Below, in pieces: positions 36,758 through 45,881 of a stretch of DNA of 64,000 nucleotides. The position numbers and the translations under genes were made by a program. The notes beneath the pieces were generated by a model. It was not told the DNA's origin. It searched no databases and saw only the letters and a list, made by a program, of their open reading frames with translations. The first letter of the stretch is position 1, and every line of letters starts with the position of its first letter. Source of the stretch: Amycolatopsis sp. FBCC-B4732 (GTDB lineage Bacteria > Actinomycetota > Actinomycetes > Mycobacteriales > Pseudonocardiaceae); NCBI RefSeq assembly GCF_023008405.1, contig NZ_CP095376.1, forward strand, positions 1,760,001-1,824,000, given 5' to 3'.

Positions 36758-38017
36758 CTACGGCCTCGCCCTGCGGCGACGGGCGATCGTGAGCAGCAAT
36801 CCGCCGAGGACGACGAGCAGCACTCCGAGCGCGATCAGCGGCCGGAGCAAGGGGCTGGCTCCGGTGCCGGCGAGGTTGGACGTACCACCGGGCACGGTGT
36901 CTTGAGTCCCGCTACCACCGTTGCGGTCGGTGGTAGTCCAGGTCGCGCCGAGGCCTGCCGCGGGTGAAGTGGTCGTCGTCTCGCTGCCGATGGTCTCACT
37001 GCCGGTGGAGGACGTGGTGCTCGTGGTCGATCCCGTGGTGGTGCCGGTGTCCGAAGTGGAGGGTGTAGTGGTTTCGGTGGTGGGGGGTGGCGTGGTGGTG
37101 TCGGTGGTGGGAGCTGGTGTGGTCGTGTCGGTGGTAGGAGACGGCGTGGTCGTGCCGGTGTCCGAAGTGGAGGGTGTGGTGGTGTCGGTAGTCGGAGGTG
37201 GTGTGGTGGTGTCGGTGGTGGGGGATGGTGTGGTGGTGCCGGTGGTGCCCGGCGTCGTGGTGGGGTTCGGGGTGCAGCCGGGGGTGGTGAAAGTGTTGTC
37301 GTCGAGGGAAACCTGGCCGTTGCGGGCCAGCGCGCGCCCCGCGACGGTGGTGCCGGTCGTCACCGTGATCGAGGTCAGCGCCATGATCGTGCCGACGAAG
37401 TCCGAGTTCGTGCCCAGGGTCGCCGAGCTGCCGACCTGCCAGAACACGTTGCACGCCTGAGCACCGTTGATCAGCGCCACCCTGCTCGACGAAGCCGTGA
37501 TCAAGGTCGAGGCGACCTGGAAGATCCAGACGGTGCCGGAGGTGCCCTGGCCGTCCAGGGTCAGGGTTCCGCTGAGCGCGAGCGGGCCGGTGGACTTGTA
37601 GACACCACCGACCAGTGTCTGGCCGACGAGGTCACCGGCGACGTTCGCGGTCGGCGCGCGGCCGGCCGCGTCGTCGTAGGCGACGACGAGGTCGGACTGG
37701 GCCTGACCGGCCACCGCATCCCCCGCGTGCGTGGCCCCGGCCGCCGTGCCGGGCGGGAAGCCGGTGATGGCTGTCCCGGGGGAAACGCCGAGGTCCCCGG
37801 CCAGCGTGCTGGGGCCGGTGTTGGTCACCGCCTGCCCACCCAGCACGGAATAGGGCCCCGCGGTACCGAGCCCGACGGGTGCTTCGGCGGCGACGGCCTG
37901 AGGCACCCCGATCACCAGGCCCAGCACCAGCGTGCTCACGGTTGCGCACAGTCCCATGACCGCGCTACCCCGGCGCCACGTCCGCGCCGGCCGGGTGGTG
38001 CGGAAAACGCGTTTCAT
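36758..38017 (-). CDS. DUF3494 (ice-binding-like) cell-surface protein with sorting signal
   Basis: A 419-aa protein from ATG 38017 (GGAGGC upstream). It has a long signal peptide (hydrophobic core about residues 20-42). The DUF3494 domain covers about 45-245 (AGPYSVLGGQAVTNTGPSTL; GDLGVSPGTAITGFPPGT; TLDGQGTSGTVWIFQ), a beta-solenoid fold shared with ice-binding proteins and adhesins. Then comes a Thr/Pro-rich stalk of repeated TTTPxPTTDTTTP units (about 250-340), and finally a sorting signal NLAGTGASP, a hydrophobic helix and RRRRARP. LAxTG is a sortase E-type motif in actinobacteria, so the protein is probably covalently anchored to the wall. Whether it binds ice or acts as an adhesin cannot be told. 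Confidence 0.85.
   Translation of the reverse strand: MKRVFRTTRPARTWRRGSAVMGLCATVSTLVLGLVIGVPQAVAAEAPVGLGTAGPYSVLGGQAVTNTGPSTLAGDLGVSPGTAITGFPPGTAAGATHAGDAVAGQAQSDLVVAYDDAAGRAPTANVAGDLVGQTLVGGVYKSTGPLALSGTLTLDGQGTSGTVWIFQVASTLITASSSRVALINGAQACNVFWQVGSSATLGTNSDFVGTIMALTSITVTTGTTVAGRALARNGQVSLDDNTFTTPGCTPNPTTTPGTTGTTTPSPTTDTTTPPPTTDTTTPSTSDTGTTTPSPTTDTTTPAPTTDTTTPPPTTETTTPSTSDTGTTTGSTTSTTSSTGSETIGSETTTTSPAAGLGATWTTTDRNGGSGTQDTVPGGTSNLAGTGASPLLRPLIALGVLLVVLGGLLLTIARRRRARP
37030..37250 (-). repeat. low-complexity Thr/Pro stalk repeats
   Basis: On the plus strand, units like gtggtgtcggtggtgggag recur about every 30-36 bases and two longer copies of about 110 bases (PSTSDTGTTTPSPTTD-type) are nearly identical, encoding the stalk of the surface protein. 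Such repeats expand and contract readily. Confidence 0.75.
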
Positions 38018-38244
38018 TGGTGTTGCCTCCGCCGACTCGATGATCGAAGCCGGCGAGGTCCGGGCCGGGAAGTTCGTCCCACATCGGAGCGGTGCGCATA
38101 CGCCACCTGCCCTCGATCCGGTGAACGGTAGGCCGAGTCGGCTAGCCCCACCAGGGAATGCCCCATAATGAACACGAAAGTGTAGGCACGCATTAACTCA
38201 CACGAGTGGCGGCAACTTTTCGTCGCAATGGCAGCTCGTACGGG

Positions 38245-39729
38245 TCACGGGCCCGCTTCTTCGAGCCGGGCGACGAGGGCGTCCACCGGTACGGTGGCCA
38301 GGGCGACCCGGGTGTCGCTGCTGCCGTAGGGCAGCCAAAGCGTGCCGTCGTGGATCAGCCCGCCGCAGGAGTAGACGACGTTGGGAACGTAGCCGTCACG
38401 CTCGTCCTCGTCCGGCACCAGCAGTGGTTCGGGCAGCGCGCCCACGATCCGGGCCGGGTCGGCGAGGTCGAGCAGCAGCGCGCCGATGGCGTAGGTCCGC
38501 ATCGGGCCGACGCCGTGGGTGAGCACCAGCCAGCCCGACGGCGTTTCCAGCGGCGAGCCGCAGTTGCCGACCTGCAGCAGCTCCCAGGCCGCCGTCGGGC
38601 CGTGCAGCGGCACTTCGCCGGACCAGGAACGGCCGTCGGACGAGGTCGCCAGGCTCATCGTTTCCCCGTCCCCGCGGCACAACGCGAGGTGCCGGCCGCC
38701 GACGGGCCGGGGGAAGAGCGCCATTCCCTTGTTGCGGGCCGCCGGTCCGGTGAGGGCGAACGCGGTGAACGACGTCAGGTCGGCGCTTTCCAGCAGCCGG
38801 GGGGTCACGGTGGCGCCGTTGTACGCGGTGTAGGTGGCCCGATATCCGGTCTCGCCCGTGTCGGCGGTGAAGCGGACGAAGCGGGCGTCTTCCATGCCGT
38901 GGCTTTCGGTCGCGCCGACCGGCCACAGCAGCCGTTGCGCGAGATCGGTGTCGCCGGGGAAGCTCACCGTGTAGCCGGAGGCGGCGAGTTCGCGGATGCG
39001 CTGGGTCGTGCCGGCCGCCCCGGCGCGTTCGAGCAGGCGCGGATCGAGGGTGGCGAGCGCGTGGTCGAGGTCGGACTGGCCGAAGGGATCGGGGAGGGTC
39101 GCGGTCACGGTGGCGGTGATCTCGTTGTCGCAGTCGTCGTGGTCCAGGGCGGCGCGCAGCCACGAGCGGCTCCAGGGGTCCGGCCGGCGCTCACCCGTGC
39201 TCACCGGCCCGGTCCGGGAATGCCACTCCGCGCGGGTCCCGGGCCCCAGGACGCCGGTGGCGAACCCGATCGAGGAGATGTGTCCTTCGCCGATCCCGCG
39301 CAGGCTGAGCACCACTCGGACCTGACCGGGCGACAGCCCGTCCTGCCGGGGGTGCGCCACCAGGGACGGGTTGCACAGCGCGGCCGCCTCGACCGCGTAT
39401 TCGTGCGTGAAGTACGCGCCGAGGAGCAGCCGGCGCCGAGCGTCGAGCGAGCGGGGATCGACGAGCCGGTGGCTCATGATCGACGCGTTGTGCTCGAGGA
39501 CCGCGAGCAGATCCCGGTGGCGGCCGGCGAAACCGGCCAGGACCCGGTCCACTGTGGAATCGATCGACCCTTCCGGCAGGGCGAGGACGCGCGCGATCAG
39601 CGCACCCGCCCGCGACCGGGTCTCCGGTGCCTCCTCGCCGGGCACGAACAGCTTCGTCACGACCCGCGTGGGGTCGGGCCGGAACCCGGCCGGGTGCCGG
39701 GTCACCAGTCCCGCGCTCTCGCCGATCAC
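38245..39729 (-). CDS. GH130-like glycoside phosphorylase/hydrolase
   Basis: A 494-aa five-bladed beta-propeller-type protein. GH130 features: PSLVAHPRQD, HISSIGFATG, the ESHGMEDARFVRF motif with its acidic residues, YNGAT, RNKGMALFPR and a late LPYGSSDTRVALA. GH130 enzymes are mostly mannoside phosphorylases (beta-1,4 or beta-1,2). It begins at GTG 39729, overlapping the previous gene by four bases. With the two upstream genes it forms a glycan operon (glycosyltransferase 4, six-hairpin-like protein, GH130). The glycan is unknown. Confidence 0.8.
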   Translation of the reverse strand: MIGESAGLVTRHPAGFRPDPTRVVTKLFVPGEEAPETRSRAGALIARVLALPEGSIDSTVDRVLAGFAGRHRDLLAVLEHNASIMSHRLVDPRSLDARRRLLLGAYFTHEYAVEAAALCNPSLVAHPRQDGLSPGQVRVVLSLRGIGEGHISSIGFATGVLGPGTRAEWHSRTGPVSTGERRPDPWSRSWLRAALDHDDCDNEITATVTATLPDPFGQSDLDHALATLDPRLLERAGAAGTTQRIRELAASGYTVSFPGDTDLAQRLLWPVGATESHGMEDARFVRFTADTGETGYRATYTAYNGATVTPRLLESADLTSFTAFALTGPAARNKGMALFPRPVGGRHLALCRGDGETMSLATSSDGRSWSGEVPLHGPTAAWELLQVGNCGSPLETPSGWLVLTHGVGPMRTYAIGALLLDLADPARIVGALPEPLLVPDEDERDGYVPNVVYSCGGLIHDGTLWLPYGSSDTRVALATVPVDALVARLEEAGP

Positions 39730-40742
39730 GCCGTACCGACGCCCGTCAGCGCGCCGGTGCGCAGCCGCGTGAGCTGGAACGTCGCGAGCATCGCCAGCGT
39801 CGATTCCGCACCCTGGTTGCGGTTGACGCCGTCGGCGCGGAGCCCGTCGCCGCAGCCGCCGGTGTCCCGGTCCAGCAACGGCACACCGGCGTCGTTGGTG
39901 CCGAGGAACCAGGCACGGGCCAGCTCCACAGTGGACGTCCAGCGGGGGTCACCGGTGACCGCGTGGGCCCGGGCGCAGGCCGCCGCTAGTGCGGCCACCT
40001 CGATCGGCTGCTGGTCGAATCCAGGTGGCGACTGGCTCGGTGCCCAGCCCCCGGTGGGCACCACCGACAACCGGGCCTCCCGGGTCTGCCGGTCCGCCAG
40101 CCAGTCCAGGGCACGCAGGCCGTCGGCGAGTGCGCCGGAATCGGGCAGTAGTGCGCCGGCGGCGATCAGGACCTCGGCGACCGCGGCGTTGGCGTATGCC
40201 AGCCGGGGCTCGGGCCACGGCCAGTCCCGGCCGGGCGGAACCGGCCCGATCGCCGTGACAGCGGCGCCGAGCAGCGCCCGCGCCGGCTCGTCCGCCGGGA
40301 ACCGGGTGAGCACCTCGGCGGCACCCAGCGCGGCGAACACCATCGCGCGCAGGTCCGGAGACCGGCGGCGGGCTCCCGCGTCGAACAGCAGGCGGGCTTC
40401 GGCGCGCAGCCACGCGCGTCCGGCGTGGGCCGCTGTGCTGCCGAGGCCCCAGAGCGCGCGGCCCCACCAATCCCCGAGACCGGGGGCGTCCTGCCAGCGG
40501 CGGTCGTAGCCGAGCCGGTTGCGGAAGCGGCCGTGTTCGTGCGCGTGCGCGGTGAAGGCGAAGAGCGTTTCCTGCGCGCGCGACAGCTGGGGGGTCAGGT
40601 CCTGCTCGCGGCTCAGCACCACCAGGCCGCGAGCGGCGTCGTCGAGGCAGTACCCGTGCTCGCGACGCGGGATGGCCCCGCACGCGTGCTCGAAGAGACC
40701 GACGTCGTCGGACATGCGCAGCAGGTGCCGGTCGTCCAGCAT
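39726..40742 (-). CDS. six-hairpin-like protein of glycan operon
   Basis: A 338-aa all-helical protein resembling (alpha/alpha)6-barrel glycosidases: HLLRMSDDVGLFEHACGAIP, HGYCLDDAARGLVVL, FRNRLGYDRRWQD and WGRALWGLGSTA, and DQQPIEVAALAAACARAH. Homologous domains are found fused or adjacent to glycosyltransferases near GH130 genes. ATG 40742 shares a base with the stop of the glycosyltransferase (TGATG). Activity uncertain: it may process the product of the glycosyltransferase. Confidence 0.7.
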   Translation of the reverse strand: MLDDRHLLRMSDDVGLFEHACGAIPRREHGYCLDDAARGLVVLSREQDLTPQLSRAQETLFAFTAHAHEHGRFRNRLGYDRRWQDAPGLGDWWGRALWGLGSTAAHAGRAWLRAEARLLFDAGARRRSPDLRAMVFAALGAAEVLTRFPADEPARALLGAAVTAIGPVPPGRDWPWPEPRLAYANAAVAEVLIAAGALLPDSGALADGLRALDWLADRQTREARLSVVPTGGWAPSQSPPGFDQQPIEVAALAAACARAHAVTGDPRWTSTVELARAWFLGTNDAGVPLLDRDTGGCGDGLRADGVNRNQGAESTLAMLATFQLTRLRTGALTGVGTA

Positions 40743-41866
40743 CACGCCACGACCCGGGGCCGGGCGGAGACGAGCTCGGCGCCGAGCCGGCTGTACTGCG
40801 CGGCCACCGACGCCCAGCCGAGGTCACCGGCGACGATGCCGGCGGCCGCGGCCATCCGGCCCGCCGCGGCCCGGTCGGTGAGGATCTCCTGGAGCGCGTG
40901 CGCGATGGCCGCCGGATCCCGGTGGTCCACGAGCAGGCCCGCACCGCCGGAGAGCAGCTCGACGGCGTGCGGGAAGCGGGTCGCCACGACCGGTGTCCGT
41001 GAAGTGACGGCTTCGATGAGCACCCCCGAGGTGACCTGTTCGCGGGAGTCGTAGGGCAGGAGGACCACCTCCGCGTGGGCCACCAGGCGCCGCAGCGACG
41101 CGGCGGCGAGGTAGCGGGCGTCGAACCGGACCCGGTCCCGCACGCCGAGCCGCTCGGTCCGCAGCTGCAGCGACCGGCGGTAGCTTTCCCCTTGCTGCGC
41201 CTGCACCTTCGGATGGGTGCGGCCGGCCACCAGATAGCGCGGCTCCGGCCACTGGGCGGGGAGCAGGGCCATCGCCTCGATGCCCCATTCGATGCCCTTG
41301 CCGGGACCGAGCAGGCCCCACGTCAGGATCTGGCGGTGCTGGCTGTGGTGCGGCACCGCCGCCGGGCCGCCGTGGTCGGGGGCACCGTGCGGGATCACCA
41401 CGAGCCGGCCGGCGGGGACGTCGTAGCCGGCGACGAGCCGGGCCCGCGCGGTCTCGCTCATCACCACGACCGCGGCCGCGGTGGCGAGCACGCGGTCGAG
41501 GACCACGCGCTGGTGCGGTGTCGGCGCGCTGAGGACGGTGTGCAGCACGACGATCGCCGGCACGCGCAGCAGTTCCAGGACGCGCAGGACGTCTTCGCCG
41601 TCCGGGCCGCCGTAGATGCCGTATTCGTGCTGGACGATCGCCACGTCGTCCCGGTCGAGCAGGGCCGCCGCCGCGTGGCAGCTCGCCGGCGAGCCGGCGA
41701 TCAGGTCCCCGACCACTTCGGGGCCGGCCGTGGGAGCCGCGGACTCGACCGCGCGGACCACCCCGCCCGCGGAGCCAGGCGGCAACGCGGCGCGCAGCGA
41801 GGCCGTGAACGACGCGAGGCCGCAGAGCGTGGGCGGATAAGTACTCAGGAGACCGAACGTAAGCAC
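40742..41866 (-). CDS. GT4-family glycosyltransferase
   Basis: About 374 aa from GTG 41866, which has GAAGGG upstream and starts a typical VLTFGLLSTYPPTLCGLASF N-terminus; an in-frame ATG at 41998 would add 44 poorly structured residues. Two Rossmann domains: acceptor part with VQHEYGIYGGPDG, donor part with LTWGLLGPGKGIEWGIEAMA, VPHGAP-like loop (VVIPHGAPDHGG) and the E-x7-E element EQVTSGVLIEAVTS. Retaining transferase, probably using GDP-mannose or UDP-glucose. First gene of the glycan operon. Confidence 0.85.
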   Translation of the reverse strand: MLTFGLLSTYPPTLCGLASFTASLRAALPPGSAGGVVRAVESAAPTAGPEVVGDLIAGSPASCHAAAALLDRDDVAIVQHEYGIYGGPDGEDVLRVLELLRVPAIVVLHTVLSAPTPHQRVVLDRVLATAAAVVVMSETARARLVAGYDVPAGRLVVIPHGAPDHGGPAAVPHHSQHRQILTWGLLGPGKGIEWGIEAMALLPAQWPEPRYLVAGRTHPKVQAQQGESYRRSLQLRTERLGVRDRVRFDARYLAAASLRRLVAHAEVVLLPYDSREQVTSGVLIEAVTSRTPVVATRFPHAVELLSGGAGLLVDHRDPAAIAHALQEILTDRAAAGRMAAAAGIVAGDLGWASVAAQYSRLGAELVSARPRVVA

Positions 41867-42105
41867 ACGGGCCCTTCGGGTCGGAGGCTGCACGCGGCAG
41901 CCGTCAACGGCTGAACGGTGGCGCTCGGGCTCACCGGGCGGGGAACGTACCGCGACCGCGGTACGTCGTCCTCGTGTCCGGAGCGGCGCCGAGGTCATGC
42001 CGCGACTCTGTTTCCTCACGTGGCCCGGGCCTAGAGTCGTGAGACCTTTTTTCGAGGGGCGTTCGGCGGCCGGGGCCGGGGCGCGGGTGTGGCCGGCACG
42101 GCGCG
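41867..42105. other. divergent control region
   Basis: Between the glycosyltransferase (minus) and the RGCVC gene (plus). No separate gene is seen; an in-frame ATG at 41998 could extend the glycosyltransferase. It contains a near-perfect inverted repeat gtaccgcgaccgcggtac at 41947-41964 that may be an operator or hairpin. Confidence 0.5.
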
Positions 42106-42136
42106 TAAGGTGGAGGTATCGTCCCGGACCCCGGCG
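42106..42136 (+). promoter_or_regulatory. putative shared promoter/leader motif, copy 3
   Basis: TAAGGT (42106-42111), then 11 bases, then cccggaccccggcg; same layout as at 20962, 51654 and 61035. It lies 115-145 bases before the RGCVC start codon. Confidence 0.45.
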
Positions 42137-42250
42137 TATTCGGTGAAGCCGGGACCCGAAGCCGGAATACCCGGCGATTCCTGACTTTTCTCGTCTGATC
42201 AGCGGACCGCGCCCGCGTGGTCGGCCATCCGAAAAAAAGGAGAATCCGGT

Positions 42251-42463
42251 ATGTCGGGTATCGATGTCGAATCGGGCGTCGCCGTCGCGGAAATCGGCGA
42301 TCCGGTGGTGACCGCCTGTGCGGTGTGCCCCCATCCTGCCGAATCGCACGACGTGATCGCGCGCCGATTCTGCACGGCAACGCAGGCGGGCGCGTTCACC
42401 CGTGGCTGCGTCTGTTCGGGCGGATCGGAAAAAGCCACCGCCGCGATGCGAGTCCGGAAATGA
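42251..42463 (+). CDS. RGCVC-family small protein
   Basis: A 70-aa protein with AAAAGGAG eight bases before ATG 42251. Cys pattern: CAVCPHP, FCTA and RGCVCSG, the last giving the family its name. Four to five Cys plus His suggest a bound metal or redox centre. Its stop overlaps the DUF5994 start by four bases (ATGA), a pairing typical of actinobacterial stress clusters. Function unknown. Confidence 0.85.
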   Translation: MSGIDVESGVAVAEIGDPVVTACAVCPHPAESHDVIARRFCTATQAGAFTRGCVCSGGSEKATAAMRVRK

Positions 42464-42933
42464 CGTTCTGGTCGGAGAGCACCGCGGGGCCCGTGGTCGG
42501 CTCCCCGGCCGTCGAGCGGCGGCTGCGGCTGAAACCGCCGGGTGCGGTCAAGGGCTGCTTCGACGGCGGCTGGTGGCCACGCTCGCGGGAGCCGGTCGCG
42601 GAGTTCAGCGCCCTGGTCACCGCCCTCGCCGCGGACTCGGGCCCGGTCGACCGGATCGGCTTCAACCCGGGTGTGTGGGATCTGGCTCCCCGGACGCTCG
42701 CGCTCGAGAGCGGTTCCGTCCGGCTGGCGGGGTTCTTCGGCCTGGATCGGCACACGATCGTCGTGATCGGACCGCGCATCCGCCGGTTGACCCTGCTGGT
42801 GGTCCCGGCCGGCGCCGACCCGGCCGCGGCGGAGCGAGCGCTGGAAGCGGCCGCCGCGCCGGACGCGGTGGGTTCCGCCGAGCTGATCCTGACCATCAGC
42901 GGCGCCCTCGGCCCGCCCACCGGGACGGCTTGA
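42460..42933 (+). CDS. DUF5994 protein (copy 1)
   Basis: A 157-aa protein with the DUF5994 signature GCFDGGWWPRSREPVAEF at about 35-52 and the following VDRIGFNPGVWDLAPR and RRLTLLVVPA strands. Coupled to RGCVC. Two paralogues occur in this window (53070, 60583). The domain is actinobacterial and uncharacterised; presence in hypoxia/stress neighbourhoods suggests a stress role. Confidence 0.85.
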   Translation: MTFWSESTAGPVVGSPAVERRLRLKPPGAVKGCFDGGWWPRSREPVAEFSALVTALAADSGPVDRIGFNPGVWDLAPRTLALESGSVRLAGFFGLDRHTIVVIGPRIRRLTLLVVPAGADPAAAERALEAAAAPDAVGSAELILTISGALGPPTGTA

Positions 42934-43048
42934 ACGCCACCGCTCGTGGGCCATAGGTCCCGGCCACCGGTGACCAACGGCCGGCGCGCGGGACGGCCGT
43001 CTTCCGCGATGCTGGAGTGGTACAGGATCCCGACGTCCGGAGCGCGCG

Positions 43049-44035
43049 ATGAGCCGACCGCACCCGGCGATGTTCGAGCAGGCCCTCGCTTCGGCCGTCG
43101 GCGCACCGTCTCCGCACAACACCCAGCCCTGGCGGTTCGTGCTCGAGGGCGAAGCGATCGAGGTGTGGCTGGATCGCGAGCGCGTGCTCGCGGTGGCGGA
43201 TCCGCTCGCGCGCGAAGCACGGCTGTCCTGTGGCGCGGCCGCGTTCAACGCGGCCGTCCACCTGGGAGCCGGCGGGATCGCGACGACCGTCCGGACGATC
43301 CCGGATCCCGACGCACCCGACCTGCTGGCCGTGATCCGGTTCGACGGCAACCGGAGGGTCACGCAGACCGACCGCGATCTCGCCGCGGCCGTGTTCCGGC
43401 GGCACACCAACCGCAGGCCCTTCCTGGACCGGCTGGTGCCGCCGGTCGCCCGCGTCGCGCTGAAGTCGGCCGCGCTGCGAGAAGGCGGGCAGGTGGAGTA
43501 CCTCGACGAGGCCGGGCACTTCTCCACCGTCACGACGTTGGTGCGCCGTGCCGAAGCACTGCAGGGGAACGATCTCGCGTTCCGGACTGAGACCTCGTCC
43601 TGGATGCGCCGCGATACCGCGTCCCCGGACGGCGTGCCGGCGAGCGCCTCCGGGCCTCCGCCGTACGGGGCCAGAGCGGTATCGCTGCGTGCCTCGCACG
43701 CCAACCAGGAGCTGCCGCCGCGCGAGTTCGAGCAGGACCCGCTGCTGGCCGCCGTCCTCACCCGGGACCGCGGGCCGCACGCCGAGGTCCGGGCCGGGAT
43801 GGCCATGCAGCACGTGCTCCTCACCGCAACCGCGGCGGGCCTGGCGACCTCGTTCCTGTCGCAGCCCTTCGAGACACCGCAGACCCGGGAAGCGCTCGAC
43901 CGGATCTTCGACGGTCACGGGCAGGTCCACACACTGCTGCGCGTCGGCTACGGCCAGCCGACGGCGACGACGGCACGACGAGCCGTGGCCGACGTCCTGA
44001 CCCGCCGCGTCACCCCGGATGCTCCCGTGCGGTGA
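43049..44035 (+). CDS. Acg-like nitroreductase-family protein
   Basis: A 328-aa protein. N-terminal APSPHNTQPWRF is the FMN-binding signature of the Acg/Rv3131 branch; HTNRRPFLD and the central ATAAGLATSFLSQPFE segment fit. The family is fused from two nitroreductase halves and often lacks ordinary reductase activity; it may sequester FMN. In mycobacteria these genes belong to the DosR regulon. Candidate inverted repeat ggtgaccaacggcc lies about 75 bases upstream. Confidence 0.88.
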   Translation: MSRPHPAMFEQALASAVGAPSPHNTQPWRFVLEGEAIEVWLDRERVLAVADPLAREARLSCGAAAFNAAVHLGAGGIATTVRTIPDPDAPDLLAVIRFDGNRRVTQTDRDLAAAVFRRHTNRRPFLDRLVPPVARVALKSAALREGGQVEYLDEAGHFSTVTTLVRRAEALQGNDLAFRTETSSWMRRDTASPDGVPASASGPPPYGARAVSLRASHANQELPPREFEQDPLLAAVLTRDRGPHAEVRAGMAMQHVLLTATAAGLATSFLSQPFETPQTREALDRIFDGHGQVHTLLRVGYGQPTATTARRAVADVLTRRVTPDAPVR

Positions 44036-44070
44036 GCGACGAGGCGGCGGCCGGGCAACGGTCCGGTGCT

Positions 44071-44940
44071 TCATTCCGCGACCGGGTCCTCCGGACGGAC
44101 CACGAGCACCGGGCAGCCGGCGTGCTGCACGAGCGCCTGGCCGGTCGAACCGAGCCGCATCCCGGTGAACCCGCCGCGCCGCGGTTGCCGACGACCACCA
44201 GCTGGGCCTTCTCCGCGGCTTCGAGCAAGGCGTGCCGGGGGGCGGTCGCGGCGCAGCACACGGCGGATTTCGACGTCCGGGTACTTCTCCTGCCAGCCCG
44301 CCGGCCGCTGCGCGAGCAGCCGCTCCTCGTCGTCCTTCACCGCCGCCCACCGCGGCATGATCCGGATGGTGTCGGAGAAGTCTTCGTCGGCGACGTCGCT
44401 CCAGGCGTGCACCGCGACGAGCGGCGCACCGCGTGCCGAGGCCCCCGAACGCCGCGGCGATCGCCAGCTCGCTCGGCGGGCTCCCGTCGACCCCGACCAC
44501 CACCGGCCCCGGATCACCGCCACCGGGGAGTGCGTGTGGTTCACGAGGGTGGCCGTCGTGGTGCCGAGCAGCATTCCGGCGAGGCCGCTCGAGCCGGTCG
44601 CGCCGACGACGACCAGCCGGGCCCGCCGCGAACGTTCGGCGACCAGCGGCGCCGGCGCCTCGATCGGCGTCTCCGTGGTGATCACCAGATCCGGATCGAC
44701 CTGGGCGGCCAGCGTCCGGGCGAGGGCGACGACGCGTTCGCCGTCCTGGCGGACCGCCTCGACCAGGACGTCCGTGCCCGGCCGGCCGCCGCCGTGACCG
44801 AGCGCCGCGATCTGCAGGCCGTGCACGATCTCGAGGTCGAGATGACGGGAGGAGGCGAGCTCGGCGGCCCACGACACCGCCGTCGCCGAGGCTGCCGAGC
44901 CGTCGGTCCCCACGACGATCGTGCGGTTCCGGTCCTTCAT
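44071..44940 (-). pseudogene. tandem-domain universal stress protein with paired frameshifts
   Basis: The open frame from ATG 44940 gives 289 aa starting RTIVVGTDGSAASATAVSWA, a good first USP domain. But near 44510 the homology jumps to another frame (DPGPVVVGVDGSPPSELAIA) and back near 44440 (APLVAVHAWSD), and again out near 44250 (ALLEAAEKAQLVVVGNRG) and back near 44190 (GFTGMRLGSTGQALVQ). Each pair restores the frame, so the ORF stays open but about 25-30 residues in two places, including the ATP-binding strand and GVDGS motif of the second domain, are scrambled. Either clustered indels (mutation or assembly error) or a functionally altered protein. Start overlaps the upstream USP by four bases. 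Confidence 0.75.
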
Positions 44941-45881
44941 CGGACCCCCTCGCTTCCCGCGTCGTGGGGCCGGATCACCGCGACCGGGCACGGCGAGTGC
45001 ACGATCAGCGCCTGGCTGGTCGAGCCGACCAGCATCCCGGTGAAGCCACCGCGGCCCCGGCTGCCGACCACGATCAGCTGCGCGTGCTCCGCGCGCTCGA
45101 GCAGCGTCCGGACCGGGCGGCCACGGGCGGCCTCGAGGTCGATCGTGAGGTCCGGGTACTTGTCCTGCCAGGGCCGCACCTGCTCGGCGAGCCTGGCGCG
45201 TTCTACCTGTTCGAGCTCGGCGGGGTCGTCCTGCAGCGGATGCGCCCGGAGCACTTCGCCGGCGACGATGTCGCTCCAGGTGCGCACCGCGGTCAGCCCG
45301 ACGCCGCGCAACCGTGCCTCCTCACAGCCGAACGCCAGTGCGCCGTCGCTGGGGGACGAGCCGTCCGTGCCGACGATGACCGGGCCGGTGTCCGGTGGCG
45401 GATCCTGCGGCCGCCGGCCACGCACCACCACGATCGGGCAGAGCGCGTGCGCGACCACGGAAACGGCCGTCGAGCCGACGAGCATCCCGGTCAACCCGCC
45501 GAGGCCGCGGGAACCCAGTACCACCAGCTCCGCGTGCCGTGACTCCTGGACGAGGGCCGCGACCGGGTTCCATTCCCGCGCGGCGACCCCGATGTCGAGG
45601 CCGGGAGACCGCGCGAGCACCGCGGCCCGCGCCTCGGCCAGCCGGCCTTCGGCGTACTCGGCCAGGCCGGCGCGCACCTGTTCGCCGGCTCCGACCGCGA
45701 TCGGCGCGCGGACCGGCGGCAACGCGTAGACCTGTACCAGCCGCAGTGGCCGGTTTCGCCGGAGCGCTTCGGTACCGGCCCAGACCGCGGCGCGCAGCGC
45801 GGAGGACGAGCCGTCGACCCCGGCGACGACGGCGCCGTGCGTGGCCCGGGCCGCCCGCCGGACCCCGGGTGGTGTGGTCAT
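44937..45881 (-). CDS. universal stress protein, two USP domains
   Basis: A 314-aa protein: domain 1 (about 15-155; VVAGVDGSSSALRAAVWA, VLGSRGLGGLTGMLVGSTA) and domain 2 (about 165-310; VIVGTDGSSPSDGALAFG, VVGSRGRGGFTGMLVGSTS). Both keep the G-x2-G-x9-G(S/T) ATP-binding signature. Tandem USPs in actinobacteria bind ATP or cAMP and are induced by hypoxia. ATG 45881 overlaps the flavodoxin stop and its stop overlaps the next USP, making a three-gene operon. Confidence 0.92.
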   Translation of the reverse strand: MTTPPGVRRAARATHGAVVAGVDGSSSALRAAVWAGTEALRRNRPLRLVQVYALPPVRAPIAVGAGEQVRAGLAEYAEGRLAEARAAVLARSPGLDIGVAAREWNPVAALVQESRHAELVVLGSRGLGGLTGMLVGSTAVSVVAHALCPIVVVRGRRPQDPPPDTGPVIVGTDGSSPSDGALAFGCEEARLRGVGLTAVRTWSDIVAGEVLRAHPLQDDPAELEQVERARLAEQVRPWQDKYPDLTIDLEAARGRPVRTLLERAEHAQLIVVGSRGRGGFTGMLVGSTSQALIVHSPCPVAVIRPHDAGSEGVR

